Shown: piece by piece, positions 18,172 to 27,188 of the stretch | How the letters are laid out: each line of letters begins with the position of its first letter | Numbering within the stretch: the first letter of the stretch is position 1 | Assembly (NCBI GenBank): GCA_902472305.1 | Contig: CABRNK010000004.1 | Location: 1-64,000 of the forward strand | DNA from: Hominenteromicrobium sp900549945 | Lineage (GTDB): Bacteria; Bacillota; Clostridia; Oscillospirales; Acutalibacteraceae | Length of the DNA stretch: 64,000 nucleotides | Direction: 5' to 3' | Program-made: the position numbers and the translations under genes | Notes under the pieces: model-generated | Databases searched by the model: none | The model's input: only the letters and a program-made list of their open reading frames with translations | Told to the model about the DNA's origin: nothing

Positions 18172-18213
18172 AAAAACGGCTCTCAGCCTAGCGGGCTGGG
18201 AACCGTTTTTTTG
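18172..18213 (+). terminator. Bidirectional rho-independent terminator
   Basis: A long stem starting AAAACGG and ending CCGTTTT with the inner CAGCC/GGCTG pairing, loop TAGC, followed by T7 on the plus strand. The minus strand also has TTTTTCAGTTTT after the stem, so it serves both the hydrolase gene and the converging LacI gene. Confidence 0.85.
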
Positions 18214-18279
18214 TTGTATTCGGCAAAGCCGGGGAGCGGTCGCCGCGTGAAGAAGCGGCCCGGCGCGGGAGCTTGCCGG

Positions 18280-19284
18280 TCAGCGCAGGGGCTTGCCGCC
18301 GCGGACGACGAGCTGCGTGCCGATGCGCACATGGCAGCAGGGGCAGCCGTCCTCCTGAATCAGCCGCAGAAGCAGCCGGAGCGCCTCGCGCCCGCGCGTC
18401 TCGGAGCGGATGTCGATGGAGGAAAAAGCGTAAGGCGAGGGGATGCGCCCGCCGAGGTTGTCGAAGCCGATGATCCGAGGGCCCTGCGCCGCGCCCTGCC
18501 GGCGTTCGGCCAGCAGGGGCAAGAGCGAAAAGGCAAGATAATCGGAGGAGAAGAAAAGCGCGTCGGGCGCATCGGCCGCTTCCTCGAGCTTTCGGCAAAA
18601 GACCTCGGCTTCCTGATGCGCGGGGAGATAGAGCCAGAGGGGCTGCAGCCCCTTTTCCTCCATCCAGCGCATATAGGCCTCGCGGCGCTCCCGCTCATTC
18701 CGGTGCATGTGGCCTCCCTGCGGCTCGACGAAGGCGGGGCGGCGGCAGCCATGCGCGTACAGCCAGTCCAGCCCCTGCATCATACCGCCCTCGTTGTCGA
18801 TGGAGACGGAGCAGACCGGCTGGCCGGGGAGCGCGTGGTCCACCAGCACCACGGGGATATGCAGGGCAAACAGCGCGTCAAGCTGCCCGGCGGAGAGCAG
18901 CGGGGCGTTGAACAGAAGGACGCCCGCGCAGTCCCGCAGTGCCTCGGTGTTCAGCGGGTTGTCCGCGTCCCAGTATTGAATGGTCGTCACGCAGTTTTCC
19001 CGCGAGGCCAGATCCAGAATGCCGCGCTGCAAATCCATGAAAATATAATCGGTTCCCGATGTGCCGCTGAACAGGGGACCCGCGGCGGTTCTGCAAAACA
19101 GGAGGAGGATCCGGGTGGCGGGCGCAGCGCTTTTTTTCACCTGATAGCCGGCGGCCTCCACCTCGGTCAGGATTCGGCTCCGGGTCTCGTCCGAAAGGCC
19201 GGGCCTGCCGTTGATGGCGAGCGAGACGGCGGAAACGCTTACGCCGAGCCGCTCCGCCAGCTCCTTTAATGTGAGTTTTCCCAT
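18280..19284 (-). CDS. LacI-family transcriptional regulator (334 aa)
   Basis: The N terminus has the LacI helix-turn-helix LTLKELAERLGVSVSAVSLA and hinge (residues 1-50), then a periplasmic-binding-like ligand domain with the usual GVLLFNAPLL and IIGFDNLG strands. It is transcribed toward the 16.7-kb hydrolase and away from the long operon at 19661. ACTAAAA repeats lie at its own promoter, at the operon promoter and at the 16.4-kb divergent promoters. I infer that it represses all three and itself, releasing them when the sugar is present. The terminator at 18172 serves its 3' end. Confidence 0.9.
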   Translation of the reverse strand: MGKLTLKELAERLGVSVSAVSLAINGRPGLSDETRSRILTEVEAAGYQVKKSAAPATRILLLFCRTAAGPLFSGTSGTDYIFMDLQRGILDLASRENCVTTIQYWDADNPLNTEALRDCAGVLLFNAPLLSAGQLDALFALHIPVVLVDHALPGQPVCSVSIDNEGGMMQGLDWLYAHGCRRPAFVEPQGGHMHRNERERREAYMRWMEEKGLQPLWLYLPAHQEAEVFCRKLEEAADAPDALFFSSDYLAFSLLPLLAERRQGAAQGPRIIGFDNLGGRIPSPYAFSSIDIRSETRGREALRLLLRLIQEDGCPCCHVRIGTQLVVRGGKPLR

Positions 19285-19321
19285 AGTTTCACCGCAATTT
19301 TAGTAGAGTATAGTTTTTATA

Positions 19322-19350
19322 ATAATGCCATAAAATGTCCGGGAGGTCAA
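19322..19350 (-). promoter_or_regulatory. Promoter of the LacI gene
   Basis: On the minus strand, TTGACC (19350-19345), 17-bp spacer, CATTAT (19327-19322). A TTTTAGT element (19298-19304) lies just downstream of the expected transcription start, suiting autorepression. Confidence 0.5.
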
Positions 19351-19512
19351 CTGCGTTTTGCGCCTGCACGGGGCGGAAGGCAAAACGAATAACTAAAACT
19401 TTACAAAATATTTTACAAAACCGTAATGGGCGAGAAAATGAGCTAAATTAAAACACAAGAGAACATCTGAAAATAAATTGACTAAAAAATACTGTTTTTT
19501 CTCAAAAAACTA

Positions 19513-19541
19513 TTGACTTGTTCGGGTTTGCGTGGTATTGT
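19513..19541 (+). promoter_or_regulatory. Promoter of the long sugar operon (19.7-31.9 kb)
   Basis: TTGACT at 19513-19518, 17-bp spacer, TATTGT at 19536-19541. Transcription would start near 19548, directly at an ACTAAAA repeat (19552-19558), leaving a leader of about 110 nt. Confidence 0.7.
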
Positions 19542-19660
19542 TTGCTTGCAAACTAAAATTTCACATAAATATTAACTAAAATAAGCGAAAAACAAGCAGA
19601 AAAAACCCGCAAAACATTTATGTGAAATTCAGTTGCAAAAAATATTTTGAGGTGAACAAA

Positions 19661-21142
19661 ATGAAAACGACCCCCAAGATCATTGCAATGCTGATGGCGC
19701 TTGTGCTCTGCGGCTCGCTGCTTGCCGGCTGCGGCGGAGACGGCGGCGCCGAAAGCTCGGCGTCCGGTCAGAATGCGGGCGCATCTGCCGCGGAGGACGG
19801 CGCGTACACCATTACGATGGCGTACATCGGCAGCGAGCAGCCCAATGAGGAAAGCGTTTTGGCTGCGGTTCAGGAGCAGGTCAAGGCGGATACCGAGTTT
19901 AATCTCGAGCTTATCCAGCTCGGCTTCGGCGATTACCAGCAGAAGCTGAACCTGATGCTTTCGGGCGGCGATAAGCTGGATGTTTTCCCGATTGGCCCGG
20001 GGCTGGCCGGCACGTACAAAAACGCCGGGCAGCTTGTGGAGCTCACGGAGCTCATCGACACGCACGGTCAGGGGATCGTGGAGCTTATGGGCGAGGACGT
20101 CGCCAAGAGCGGCTCGCTCAACGGCTTTGTCATGCGCAAGGACGTTGTGGAGGAGCTGGGGATCGACGTGGAATCCATCAACACGATGGACGAGATGACG
20201 GCGGTGTTCGAGCAGGTGAAGGCGGCGCACCCGGAGCTGGACTGCGTTGCGGGCACGAATCTGGTCATCGGCACCGCGATGTGGGACACGCTGGGCGACA
20301 GCTTCGGCGTTCTGATGGACTGCGGCAAGGACCGGGAGGTCACGAACCTCTTTGAGAGCGAGGAGTACCACAAACGCGTTTCGCGCATCCACGACTGGTA
20401 CCAGAAGGGCTATGTGAAGCTGGACGCCGCCACCTCCACGGAGACGACGCAGAACCTGATGAAATCCGGCTCTCTCTTCTGCTACATGTCGTCCATCAAG
20501 CCGGGCTTTCTCGTGCAGGAGGAGGCCGCGACCGGCATGGAGCTCGTCACAACGTATATCGACAACGACGACGGCAGCATGGCGAATATCATCTGCACCG
20601 GCAATGTGAACTACTTCGATTGGGGCATTGCCGCGCAGTCTGAGGACCCGGAAAAGGCCATGGAGTTTTTGAACTACATCTACACGAGCCCCGAATGGAA
20701 CAACCTGATGAACTTCGGCATCGAGGGTCAGGATTACGTCCGCGTGGAGGAAAGCGACGTTCTGATCGACTATCCCGAGGGCACGGACGCTTCCTCTGTA
20801 TACCACCTGAACATGGGCTGGATGCTGCCGAACCAGTTTATCGGCTATGTTTGGAACGGCCAGCCGGAGGATATCTGGGAGCAGTATCAGGATTTCAACG
20901 CGTCGGCCACGTATTCCGTCGCCTTCGGCTTCCTGCCGGATACCTCGTCCCTCGCGACGGAGCTGACCGCGCTGTCCAGCGTCAACAGCGAGTACAATAA
21001 CGCGCTGGTCACCGGCTCCGTATCGAATGTGGATACCGCCCTCAGCGAGTTCAACGAAAAGCTGTATGCGGCGGGCCTGCAAAAGGTGATGGACCTCAAG
21101 CAGGAGCAGCTCGACGCGTGGTTTGAGGCGCAGGGCAAGTAA
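19661..21142 (+). CDS. Sugar ABC transporter substrate-binding lipoprotein (493 aa)
   Basis: The first gene of the long operon. The signal peptide ends in lipobox LLAGC with Cys24 lipidated, then a Gly/Ala/Ser linker. The binding-protein fold is recognisable from TITMAYIGSEQPNEESVLAA, LMLSGGDKLDVFPIGPGL and the late YIYTSPEWNNLMNFGIEG block shared by LplA-type proteins. ATG 19661 follows GAGGTG; the open frame extends 13 codons upstream but that would spoil the signal peptide. It would capture the sugar or glycoside for the permeases at 21264 and 22226. The binding preference for apiose-containing ligand is inferred from the operon's enzymes. Confidence 0.9.
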   Translation: MKTTPKIIAMLMALVLCGSLLAGCGGDGGAESSASGQNAGASAAEDGAYTITMAYIGSEQPNEESVLAAVQEQVKADTEFNLELIQLGFGDYQQKLNLMLSGGDKLDVFPIGPGLAGTYKNAGQLVELTELIDTHGQGIVELMGEDVAKSGSLNGFVMRKDVVEELGIDVESINTMDEMTAVFEQVKAAHPELDCVAGTNLVIGTAMWDTLGDSFGVLMDCGKDREVTNLFESEEYHKRVSRIHDWYQKGYVKLDAATSTETTQNLMKSGSLFCYMSSIKPGFLVQEEAATGMELVTTYIDNDDGSMANIICTGNVNYFDWGIAAQSEDPEKAMEFLNYIYTSPEWNNLMNFGIEGQDYVRVEESDVLIDYPEGTDASSVYHLNMGWMLPNQFIGYVWNGQPEDIWEQYQDFNASATYSVAFGFLPDTSSLATELTALSSVNSEYNNALVTGSVSNVDTALSEFNEKLYAAGLQKVMDLKQEQLDAWFEAQGK

Positions 21143-21162
21143 GGCCGTAGGAAAGAGGAAAA

Positions 21163-21202
21163 GGGCGGAGCCTCCTGCAAAACGGTTCGGGAGGCGCCGC
21201 CC
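21163..21202 (+). terminator. Intra-operon hairpin (attenuator) after the binding protein
   Basis: Arms GGGCGG-A-GCCTCC (21163-21175) and GGAGGC-G-CCGCCC (21190-21202) pair with one internal mismatch. The tail GTCTTTA is weak in T. Like the hairpins at 10661 and 58163 it sits between the binding-protein and first permease genes, so partial termination or 3'-end protection of the binding-protein message is likely. Confidence 0.6.
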
Positions 21203-21263
21203 GTCTTTATCAAGCAGGAGCCGGAGGGCGGAAACGCCGGCCCTGCCGCTGTGAGGTGCAACA

Positions 21264-22208
21264 ATGGCAACAAATATCGCTGTGAAAAAGAAGGGCTCCA
21301 AGGCGGAGCGGATCAGGCGGTGGCTGCCGCTGTATCTGATGATGCTGCCCGGCGCGCTGTATCTGATCGTCAACAACTATCTGCCGATGGCCGGTCTGGT
21401 CATCGCCTTTAAGCAGGTGGATTTTAAAAAGGGCATTTTCGCGAGTGACTGGGCGGGCCTGAAAAACTTCGAGTTTTTGTTTGCCAGCGACGACGCCGCG
21501 CTGATCACCCGGAACACACTGCTGTACAATCTCGTTTTTATCGTGCTGAATACGGTGCTCGGCATTCTGCTCGCGATCTTCATCTGCGATGTGGCGAGCA
21601 AGAAGCTGAAAAAAATCTACCAAAGCGCCATTTTATTCCCGTTTTTGATGTCCATGGTGATCGTCGGCTACATCGTGTACGCCTTTTTCAGCATGCAGAG
21701 CGGCATTGTCAATAAGACCATTCTCCCCGCACTGGGAATGGACCCGATCTTCTGGTACAACGAGCCGAAATACTGGCCGGCGATTTTGATTTTCGTCAAT
21801 GCGTGGAAGGGCGTCGGCTATGGATGTCTCATCTATATTTCGTCGATCAACGGCATCGATCCCACGTACTATGAAGCCGCAGAGCTGGACGGCGCAGGCA
21901 AGCTCAAGCAGATCTGGCACATCACGCTGCCCTGCATTCTGCCCTCCGTGATCACGCTGACGCTGCTCAATATCGGCAGGATCTTCTATTCGGATTTCGG
22001 CCTGTTCTATCAGGTGCCCCGCAATTCCGGCATGCTCTTCTCCACGACGAATGTCATCGATACCTACGTGTACCGCGGGCTGATGCAGCAGAACAACATC
22101 GGCATGTCGTCTGCCGCGGGCTTTTACCAATCCATCGTCGGCTTTGCGCTCGTCCTGATCTCCAATCTGGTTGTGCGCAGGGTCAGCAGAGAAAACGCCT
22201 TGTTCTGA
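21264..22208 (+). CDS. Sugar ABC transporter permease, LplB type (314 aa)
   Basis: Six-helix permease with EAA loop EAAELDGAGKLKQIWHITLP at about residue 203 and the LplB-group opening LYLMMLPGALYLIVNNYLPM. It starts at 21264 after GAGGTG. The second permease follows 17 nt downstream. No ATPase is encoded in the operon. Confidence 0.92.
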   Translation: MATNIAVKKKGSKAERIRRWLPLYLMMLPGALYLIVNNYLPMAGLVIAFKQVDFKKGIFASDWAGLKNFEFLFASDDAALITRNTLLYNLVFIVLNTVLGILLAIFICDVASKKLKKIYQSAILFPFLMSMVIVGYIVYAFFSMQSGIVNKTILPALGMDPIFWYNEPKYWPAILIFVNAWKGVGYGCLIYISSINGIDPTYYEAAELDGAGKLKQIWHITLPCILPSVITLTLLNIGRIFYSDFGLFYQVPRNSGMLFSTTNVIDTYVYRGLMQQNNIGMSSAAGFYQSIVGFALVLISNLVVRRVSRENALF

Positions 22209-22225
22209 GGCGGGGAGGAAACATC

Positions 22226-23122
22226 ATGGCTAAAAGAAACAGAGGCTACCAAATCATGATCAACGCGGTGATGCTGCTGGTCGTCGTCACGGTCGTTGTG
22301 CCCTTCCTGCTGCTGTTCATGTCGTCGATCACGGACGAAAACACGCTGCTCGTAAACGGATATTCCTTTTTCCCCGAAAAGTTCAGTCTGGGGGCGTATG
22401 CGTACATCTTCCGCTCCGGCGATAAAATTTTCCGTGCCTACGGGATGACCGTGCTCGTCACACTGTTCGGCACGCTCGTGAACGTGACCCTCTCCGCGCT
22501 GTTCGCCTATCCGCTGTCCCTGAAGAACCTGCCGGGCAAGCGGGGCATCACGTTTTTCGTGTTCTTCACGATGCTTTTCAACGGCGGCCTCGTCCCGTCC
22601 TACATCCTGTGGTCGAATTACATCGGGGTCAAGGATTCGATCTGGGGCCTGCTGCTGCCCGGCCTTCTGATGAGCGCGATGAATGTGCTTTTGATCCGCA
22701 CCTATTTTTCGACGAGCATTCCCGACACGCTCTTCGAGGCCGCGGAAATCGACGGGGCGGGCCAGATGACGATTTTTGCGAAGATCGTACTGCCGCTCGG
22801 AAAGCCGATTCTGGTGACGATCGGCACCTTCTCCGGTCTCGCCTATTGGAACGACTGGACAAACGGCCTGTACTACATCACAAAGCGCACAGAGCTTTTC
22901 ACTATCCAGAACCTTTTGAACCAGATGGTGTCCGATTTGCAGTTCTTGTCTCAAAATGCCGGAAACGTGTCCTCCGACGTCGCGCTCGAGCTTTCGAAGG
23001 TGCCGTCCACCGGCGTGCAGATGGCGATCGCCTTTGTGGCGATTCTGCCGATCATTTTGATTTTCCCGTTCCTGCAAAAGTATTATGCCAAGGGTATTGC
23101 ATTGGGCGCGGTGAAAGGGTAA
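22226..23122 (+). CDS. Sugar ABC transporter permease, YtcP type (298 aa)
   Basis: Second permease of the importer, with six helices, EAA loop EAAEIDGAGQMTIFAKIVLP (about residue 171) and the C-terminal signature PFLQKYYAKGIALGAVKG. GGGGAGGAAA lies upstream of ATG 22226. It probably forms a heterodimer with the product of 21264. Confidence 0.92.
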   Translation: MAKRNRGYQIMINAVMLLVVVTVVVPFLLLFMSSITDENTLLVNGYSFFPEKFSLGAYAYIFRSGDKIFRAYGMTVLVTLFGTLVNVTLSALFAYPLSLKNLPGKRGITFFVFFTMLFNGGLVPSYILWSNYIGVKDSIWGLLLPGLLMSAMNVLLIRTYFSTSIPDTLFEAAEIDGAGQMTIFAKIVLPLGKPILVTIGTFSGLAYWNDWTNGLYYITKRTELFTIQNLLNQMVSDLQFLSQNAGNVSSDVALELSKVPSTGVQMAIAFVAILPIILIFPFLQKYYAKGIALGAVKG

Positions 23123-23148
23123 GATATTTTATATAGGAGGATTTCATC

Positions 23149-24612
23149 ATGATTACAGAAATGCGGCTGGTTCCGGTCACGGCGGATTCCCATCCGTTCG
23201 CATCGGCACAGTTCCACTGCAGGCTGTCGGAAATCGGCTATACGGAGGAGGAATACTTCCTCTCGGGCACGGCGAATGTCTATGAGGAGGGCGAAAATAA
23301 CCGCCCGGAAATTATTTTCCGGGACGCCCCGTACACGACGCGCGTCCTGATCCGCCGGCCGGCCGACAAGAGCCGGTTCAGCGGCAACGTGGTGGTCGAG
23401 GTGCTCAACGCCACGGCGATGATGGACATCGACCGCATGTGGGTGAACAGCTGGAAGCATTTTACCCGCAGCGGCGACGTTTACGTCGGCATCACAAGCA
23501 AGGGGCACGTGGTCGATGCCCTCAAGCGCTTCGACCCCGCGCGCTATGCGCCGATCAGCTGGGCGAACCCCATGCCGGAGCGGGCGATTCCGCCCTTTGC
23601 CAAGGGGCCGTTCCCGTTCCTCGCGCAGTATGAATCCGGCCTGTTCTGGGACATGCAGGTGGAGCTCGCGCGGCTCCTGCGGTCGGAGGATGCGAAGAAC
23701 CCGCTGGCCGGCTGGGGAAAGCGCTATCTGTACCTTACCGGCTGGTCCCAGTCCGGCAGCTATCTGTGCCGCATCGTGAAATCCTTTGCATATCTGCCGG
23801 AAAACACCGGAAACGGCCCGCTGTTCGACGGCTATCTGGCGGCGGGCTGCCGGGCGGACGTGGCGCCGATGAATGCCTACGAGGCGCCGAAAACGAACAT
23901 CATGCACTGCGACGGATGGCCGGCAGGCAGCGTCATGGGCGCGCGAGAGCCGTACATCAATATCAACACGGAGAGCGAGAACCGTGTCGCGAACTGGATC
24001 GGGGACAGCGACCAGCCCGACTTCAAATTCAGAACCTACCAGATCCCGGCCTCCAGCCACGACTCGCGGTACAGCTTGATCGACTACTATGCCGGGCAGG
24101 GGCAGGCGGACTGCAAACGCATCGGCATGGAGCTCGGCTGGCGGGGCTGTGAGGGCGAGCCGCTCGGGAATCCCTTCGAGCTCGTGTTCAACGCTGCGTT
24201 CCGCAATCTGTACGCTTGGGTGCGCGGCGGCGTCCCCGCGCCGCATGCGCCGCGGATCGAGACGGAATACACCGATGCGGCGCACGCCGATACGCTTGGC
24301 GCGTGGCTGCGCAATAAGACGGACTGCTTCGGAAACGCGCTTGGCGGCATCCGCACGCCCGGCATCGACTGCCCGGCCGGCGTGTATTCGAGCGACAGCA
24401 GGACGGCGGACGGCGGCTGGCAGCTTTTGTTCGGGCAGTTCGTGCCATTCCCGGCGGAAAAGCTGAAGACGATGTACGGCTCCGCGCAGCAGTACAGGGC
24501 GCTGGTGGAGCAGCGGGCTGACGAGATGATCGCGCAGGGCTTCCTCGTGCCGGAGGACCGCGCGGAGATGATCGAGGCCACCGTGCAGATCGCAGTCCGC
24601 TGCGGCCTGTAG
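23149..24612 (+). CDS. Large alpha/beta hydrolase (PF20091-like, 487 aa)
   Basis: Paralogue of the 16701 gene with the same layout: YTTRVLIRRPADKSRFSGNV, VLNATAMMDIDRMWVNSWK, the elbow YLTGWSQSGSYL (Ser200 by analogy) and FGNALGGIRTPGIDCP near the C terminus. There is no signal peptide, so it is cytoplasmic. It follows the second permease by 26 nt and precedes the LacI gene. Being inside the transport operon, it probably acts on the imported compound before or after the glycosidase, for example removing an acyl group. That assignment is inference; no member of this family with matching function is known to me. Confidence 0.8.
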   Translation: MITEMRLVPVTADSHPFASAQFHCRLSEIGYTEEEYFLSGTANVYEEGENNRPEIIFRDAPYTTRVLIRRPADKSRFSGNVVVEVLNATAMMDIDRMWVNSWKHFTRSGDVYVGITSKGHVVDALKRFDPARYAPISWANPMPERAIPPFAKGPFPFLAQYESGLFWDMQVELARLLRSEDAKNPLAGWGKRYLYLTGWSQSGSYLCRIVKSFAYLPENTGNGPLFDGYLAAGCRADVAPMNAYEAPKTNIMHCDGWPAGSVMGAREPYININTESENRVANWIGDSDQPDFKFRTYQIPASSHDSRYSLIDYYAGQGQADCKRIGMELGWRGCEGEPLGNPFELVFNAAFRNLYAWVRGGVPAPHAPRIETEYTDAAHADTLGAWLRNKTDCFGNALGGIRTPGIDCPAGVYSSDSRTADGGWQLLFGQFVPFPAEKLKTMYGSAQQYRALVEQRADEMIAQGFLVPEDRAEMIEATVQIAVRCGL

Positions 24613-24679
24613 GCCCGGCAAAGGCGGCGTGTCCGGCCCGCAGAAAAAACACAAGGCAAGGGAAAAAACAGGAAAATAT

Positions 24680-25732
24680 ATGAAAGTCAACATCAAAACA
24701 ATCAGTAAAATGACGGGCGTTTCCCCGGCAACGGTGTCGAACGCTTTGAACAACCGCAAGGGGGTCAGCCGGGAAACGGCGGAGCGGATTCAGGCCGTCG
24801 CGCGGGAATTCGGCTATTTCGACGGCGCGCGGATCGAGACGATCAACTTCGTCATCTATAAGCGGGACGGCAAAATCGTGACCGACACGCCGTTCTTTAC
24901 AGCGCTGATCGCGGGCGTTGAGGCGGAGGCGCGGGCCGCTGGCTATAAAACGGTCATCTGCAATTTGGATTACCGGGAGCCGGATTTCTTCGCGGTGCGC
25001 GACCAGATTCTGAACGATTCGAGCTCGGCGATCCTCCTGCTCGCGACCGAGATGCAGGAGGAAGACATCAAGCCGTTTTCGTCGTCCCTCGCGCCGATCG
25101 TCGTGCTGGACAGCTGGTTCGAGGACATGACCTTCGATTCCGTTTTGATCAGCAACACGGATTCGGTTTGCAGCGCCGTAAGGGGGCTGATCGCCCGCGG
25201 GCACAAAAAAATCGGCTACCTGTGCGGCAGCACGCGGATCAAGAACTTTTTCTACCGCGAGGAGGGCTACCGGCGGGCCATGGCCGGCGCAGGGCTGGAG
25301 GCGGACCCGAAATTCTGCTTCCCGCTCACGCCCGACATGGAGGGCGCCTATGCGGACATGCTGTTTCTGCTTGAAAACGGCATAGAAATGCCGACCGCCT
25401 TTTTTGCCGACAACGACATGGTCGCCTTGGGGGCGATGCGGGCGTTTCGGGAGTACGGCTACGCTGTGCCGGACGATATTTCGGTCGTCGGCTTCGACGA
25501 CCTGCCGTTCGGCGCGGTGTCGTACCCGCCGCTGAGCACGATTCAGGTGCCGAAGGAGGAGATGGGCAGAACCGCGGTGCGCCGGCTGATCGAGATCATC
25601 CGGAACCCAGCGGGCGTTAAGATGAAAATACAGGTCTGCAATACATATATCGAGCGCGGCAGCGTCCGCAATCTGAACGACGGGGAAGCGGGCGGCGTAC
25701 CGGTGCAGACGGCGGCGGACCGCGCTGAGTGA
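24680..25732 (+). CDS. LacI-family transcriptional regulator (350 aa)
   Basis: Helix-turn-helix at residues 4-30 (IKTISKMTGVSPATVSNALN) and hinge, then the sugar-binding domain with GVEAEARAAGYKTVICN, GLIARGHKKIGYLCGS and DDISVVGFDDLPFGAV. ATG 24680 is preferred because AGGAAAA precedes it by 5 nt; the frame is open to 24629. Being the fifth gene of the operon it is probably under the operon promoter. It differs from the LacI protein at 18280 and is a second candidate operon regulator or a cross-regulator of other loci. Confidence 0.88.
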   Translation: MKVNIKTISKMTGVSPATVSNALNNRKGVSRETAERIQAVAREFGYFDGARIETINFVIYKRDGKIVTDTPFFTALIAGVEAEARAAGYKTVICNLDYREPDFFAVRDQILNDSSSAILLLATEMQEEDIKPFSSSLAPIVVLDSWFEDMTFDSVLISNTDSVCSAVRGLIARGHKKIGYLCGSTRIKNFFYREEGYRRAMAGAGLEADPKFCFPLTPDMEGAYADMLFLLENGIEMPTAFFADNDMVALGAMRAFREYGYAVPDDISVVGFDDLPFGAVSYPPLSTIQVPKEEMGRTAVRRLIEIIRNPAGVKMKIQVCNTYIERGSVRNLNDGEAGGVPVQTAADRAE

Positions 25733-25783
25733 GCCGCTCCGCGGCAAGCCGTAAAAGGTCTAGAGAGAAAGGAAGAGACGACG

Positions 25784-27187
25784 ATGAAAAAAACGATCAG
25801 GCTGGGATACGCCCCCACGCGGCGCAGCATCTTCAGTGCGCCGGACGCCGTAAAGTACAGAAATCTCACGGCGGACCGGCTGCGGGAAATGGGCGTCGAT
25901 TTTGTAGACATCGACGACATCAATGCCGAGGGGCTGCTGTACAGCGAGGACGACCGGCTGCGAATCCTCGAAAAATTTAAGGCCGAGAAGGTCGACGGTC
26001 TGCTGCTGGCGCACTGCAATTTCGGCACGGAGTACCTCTGCGCGCGGCTCGCGAAGGAGCTCGGCGTGCCGGTGCTCTTGTGGGGCCCGCTCGACGAGCG
26101 CCCTGAGCCGGACGGCGTGCGCCTGCGCGACACCCAGTGCGGCCTGTTTGCGACGGGCAAGGTGCTGCGCCGGTTCGGCGTGCCCTTTACCTACCTGACG
26201 AACTGCCGGCTGAACGACCCGGTCTTTGAACGCGGCGTGCGCGATTTCCTCGCGGTGTGCAATGTGGTCCGGACCTTCCGGCACATTCGGATTTTGCAGA
26301 TCGGGCCGCGCCCGTTTGATTTCTGGTCCACGATGTGCAACGAGGGCGAGCTGCTCGAAAAATTCGGCGTGGAGCTCGCGCCGGTGCCGCTGCCGGAGCT
26401 GACGGCGGAGGTCAGGCGCGCCATCGAAGAAGGGGACGCGGTGCGGGAGACGATCGCGTACTGCCGGGAGAATATGGAAATCCGGATCACAGACGAGCAG
26501 CTTCAAAACGTGGCGGGGCTTGCCGTCGCGATGGAGCGCCTGATCGAAAAATACCACTGCAATGCGGGCGCGATCCAGTGCTGGAACGCCTTGCAGGGCG
26601 AGCTCGGCATCATGCCCTGCGCGGCGAACTCGCTTTTGAATGAAAAGGGCATCCCGATCGTCTGCGAGACGGATATCCACGGCGCGATCACGGCGCTTTT
26701 GGCCGAGGCCGCGGCGATGGGCGAAACGCGCTCCTTCTTTGCGGATTGGACGATCCGCCACCCGGACGTCGAGAACGGCGAGCTCTTGCAGCACTGCGGC
26801 CCGTGGCCGATCTCTGTCGCGTCGTGCAAGCCGTGCATCACGTATCCGCTCGCGTTCGACTACCCCGGCGCGATCACCGCCGAGGCCAAGCACGGGAACG
26901 TGACGCTCTGCCGCTTCGACGGGGACAACGGCGACTACAGCCTGCTGCTCGGCAGCGCGAGGGGGATCGACGGCCCGAAGGGCATGGGCACCTACCTTTG
27001 GGTCGAGGTGGAAAATATCAAGCGGCTCGAGGCAAAGCTTGTTGAGGGGCCGTATATCCACCACTGTGTGGGCATCCACAAGGATATCGTGCCGGTGCTG
27101 TATGAGGCCTGCAAGTACATCGGCGTCACGCCTGATTTATACGACGACAACGAGGAAGAGATCAAGGCGTATCTGAGGGGGGAATAA
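25784..27187 (+). CDS. L-fucose/arabinose-isomerase-fold sugar isomerase (467 aa)
   Basis: A ketol-isomerase of the L-fucose isomerase-like superfamily: N-terminal Rossmann-like domains (AEKVDGLLLAHCNFGTEYLC, RHIRILQIGPRPFDFWSTMC), the middle Mn-binding region (AIQCWNALQGELGIMPCAAN, IVCETDIHGAITAL), and the C-terminal barrel ending GPYIHHCVGIH. Conserved Glu, Asp and His residues in these blocks would bind the metal. Size is usual for the group. It is followed at 1 nt by the transketolase pair and then an FGGY kinase, so it probably makes the ketose that the kinase phosphorylates. Aldose candidates include D-apiose (see findings), L-fucose and D-arabinose; gene order favours apiose. Confidence 0.8.
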   Translation: MKKTIRLGYAPTRRSIFSAPDAVKYRNLTADRLREMGVDFVDIDDINAEGLLYSEDDRLRILEKFKAEKVDGLLLAHCNFGTEYLCARLAKELGVPVLLWGPLDERPEPDGVRLRDTQCGLFATGKVLRRFGVPFTYLTNCRLNDPVFERGVRDFLAVCNVVRTFRHIRILQIGPRPFDFWSTMCNEGELLEKFGVELAPVPLPELTAEVRRAIEEGDAVRETIAYCRENMEIRITDEQLQNVAGLAVAMERLIEKYHCNAGAIQCWNALQGELGIMPCAANSLLNEKGIPIVCETDIHGAITALLAEAAAMGETRSFFADWTIRHPDVENGELLQHCGPWPISVASCKPCITYPLAFDYPGAITAEAKHGNVTLCRFDGDNGDYSLLLGSARGIDGPKGMGTYLWVEVENIKRLEAKLVEGPYIHHCVGIHKDIVPVLYEACKYIGVTPDLYDDNEEEIKAYLRGE

Positions 27188-27188
27188 C

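Larger units (their letters stand above)
19298..19581. promoter_or_regulatory. Candidate operator cluster (ACTAAAA repeats) at the LacI/operon promoters
   Basis: The 7-mer occurs at 19298-19304 (inverted), 19392-19398, 19481-19487, 19552-19558 and 19575-19581. The last two are direct repeats spaced 23 bp, about two helix turns, right over the expected start of the long operon. The spread over 280 bp would allow looping by a tetrameric LacI protein. The wider 19285-19660 gap holds no gene. Confidence 0.5.

Noticed and set aside
18109..19269. Plus-strand 386-codon frame opposite the LacI gene
   Set aside because: The minus strand encodes a full LacI protein with helix-turn-helix; the plus frame crosses the terminator at 18172.
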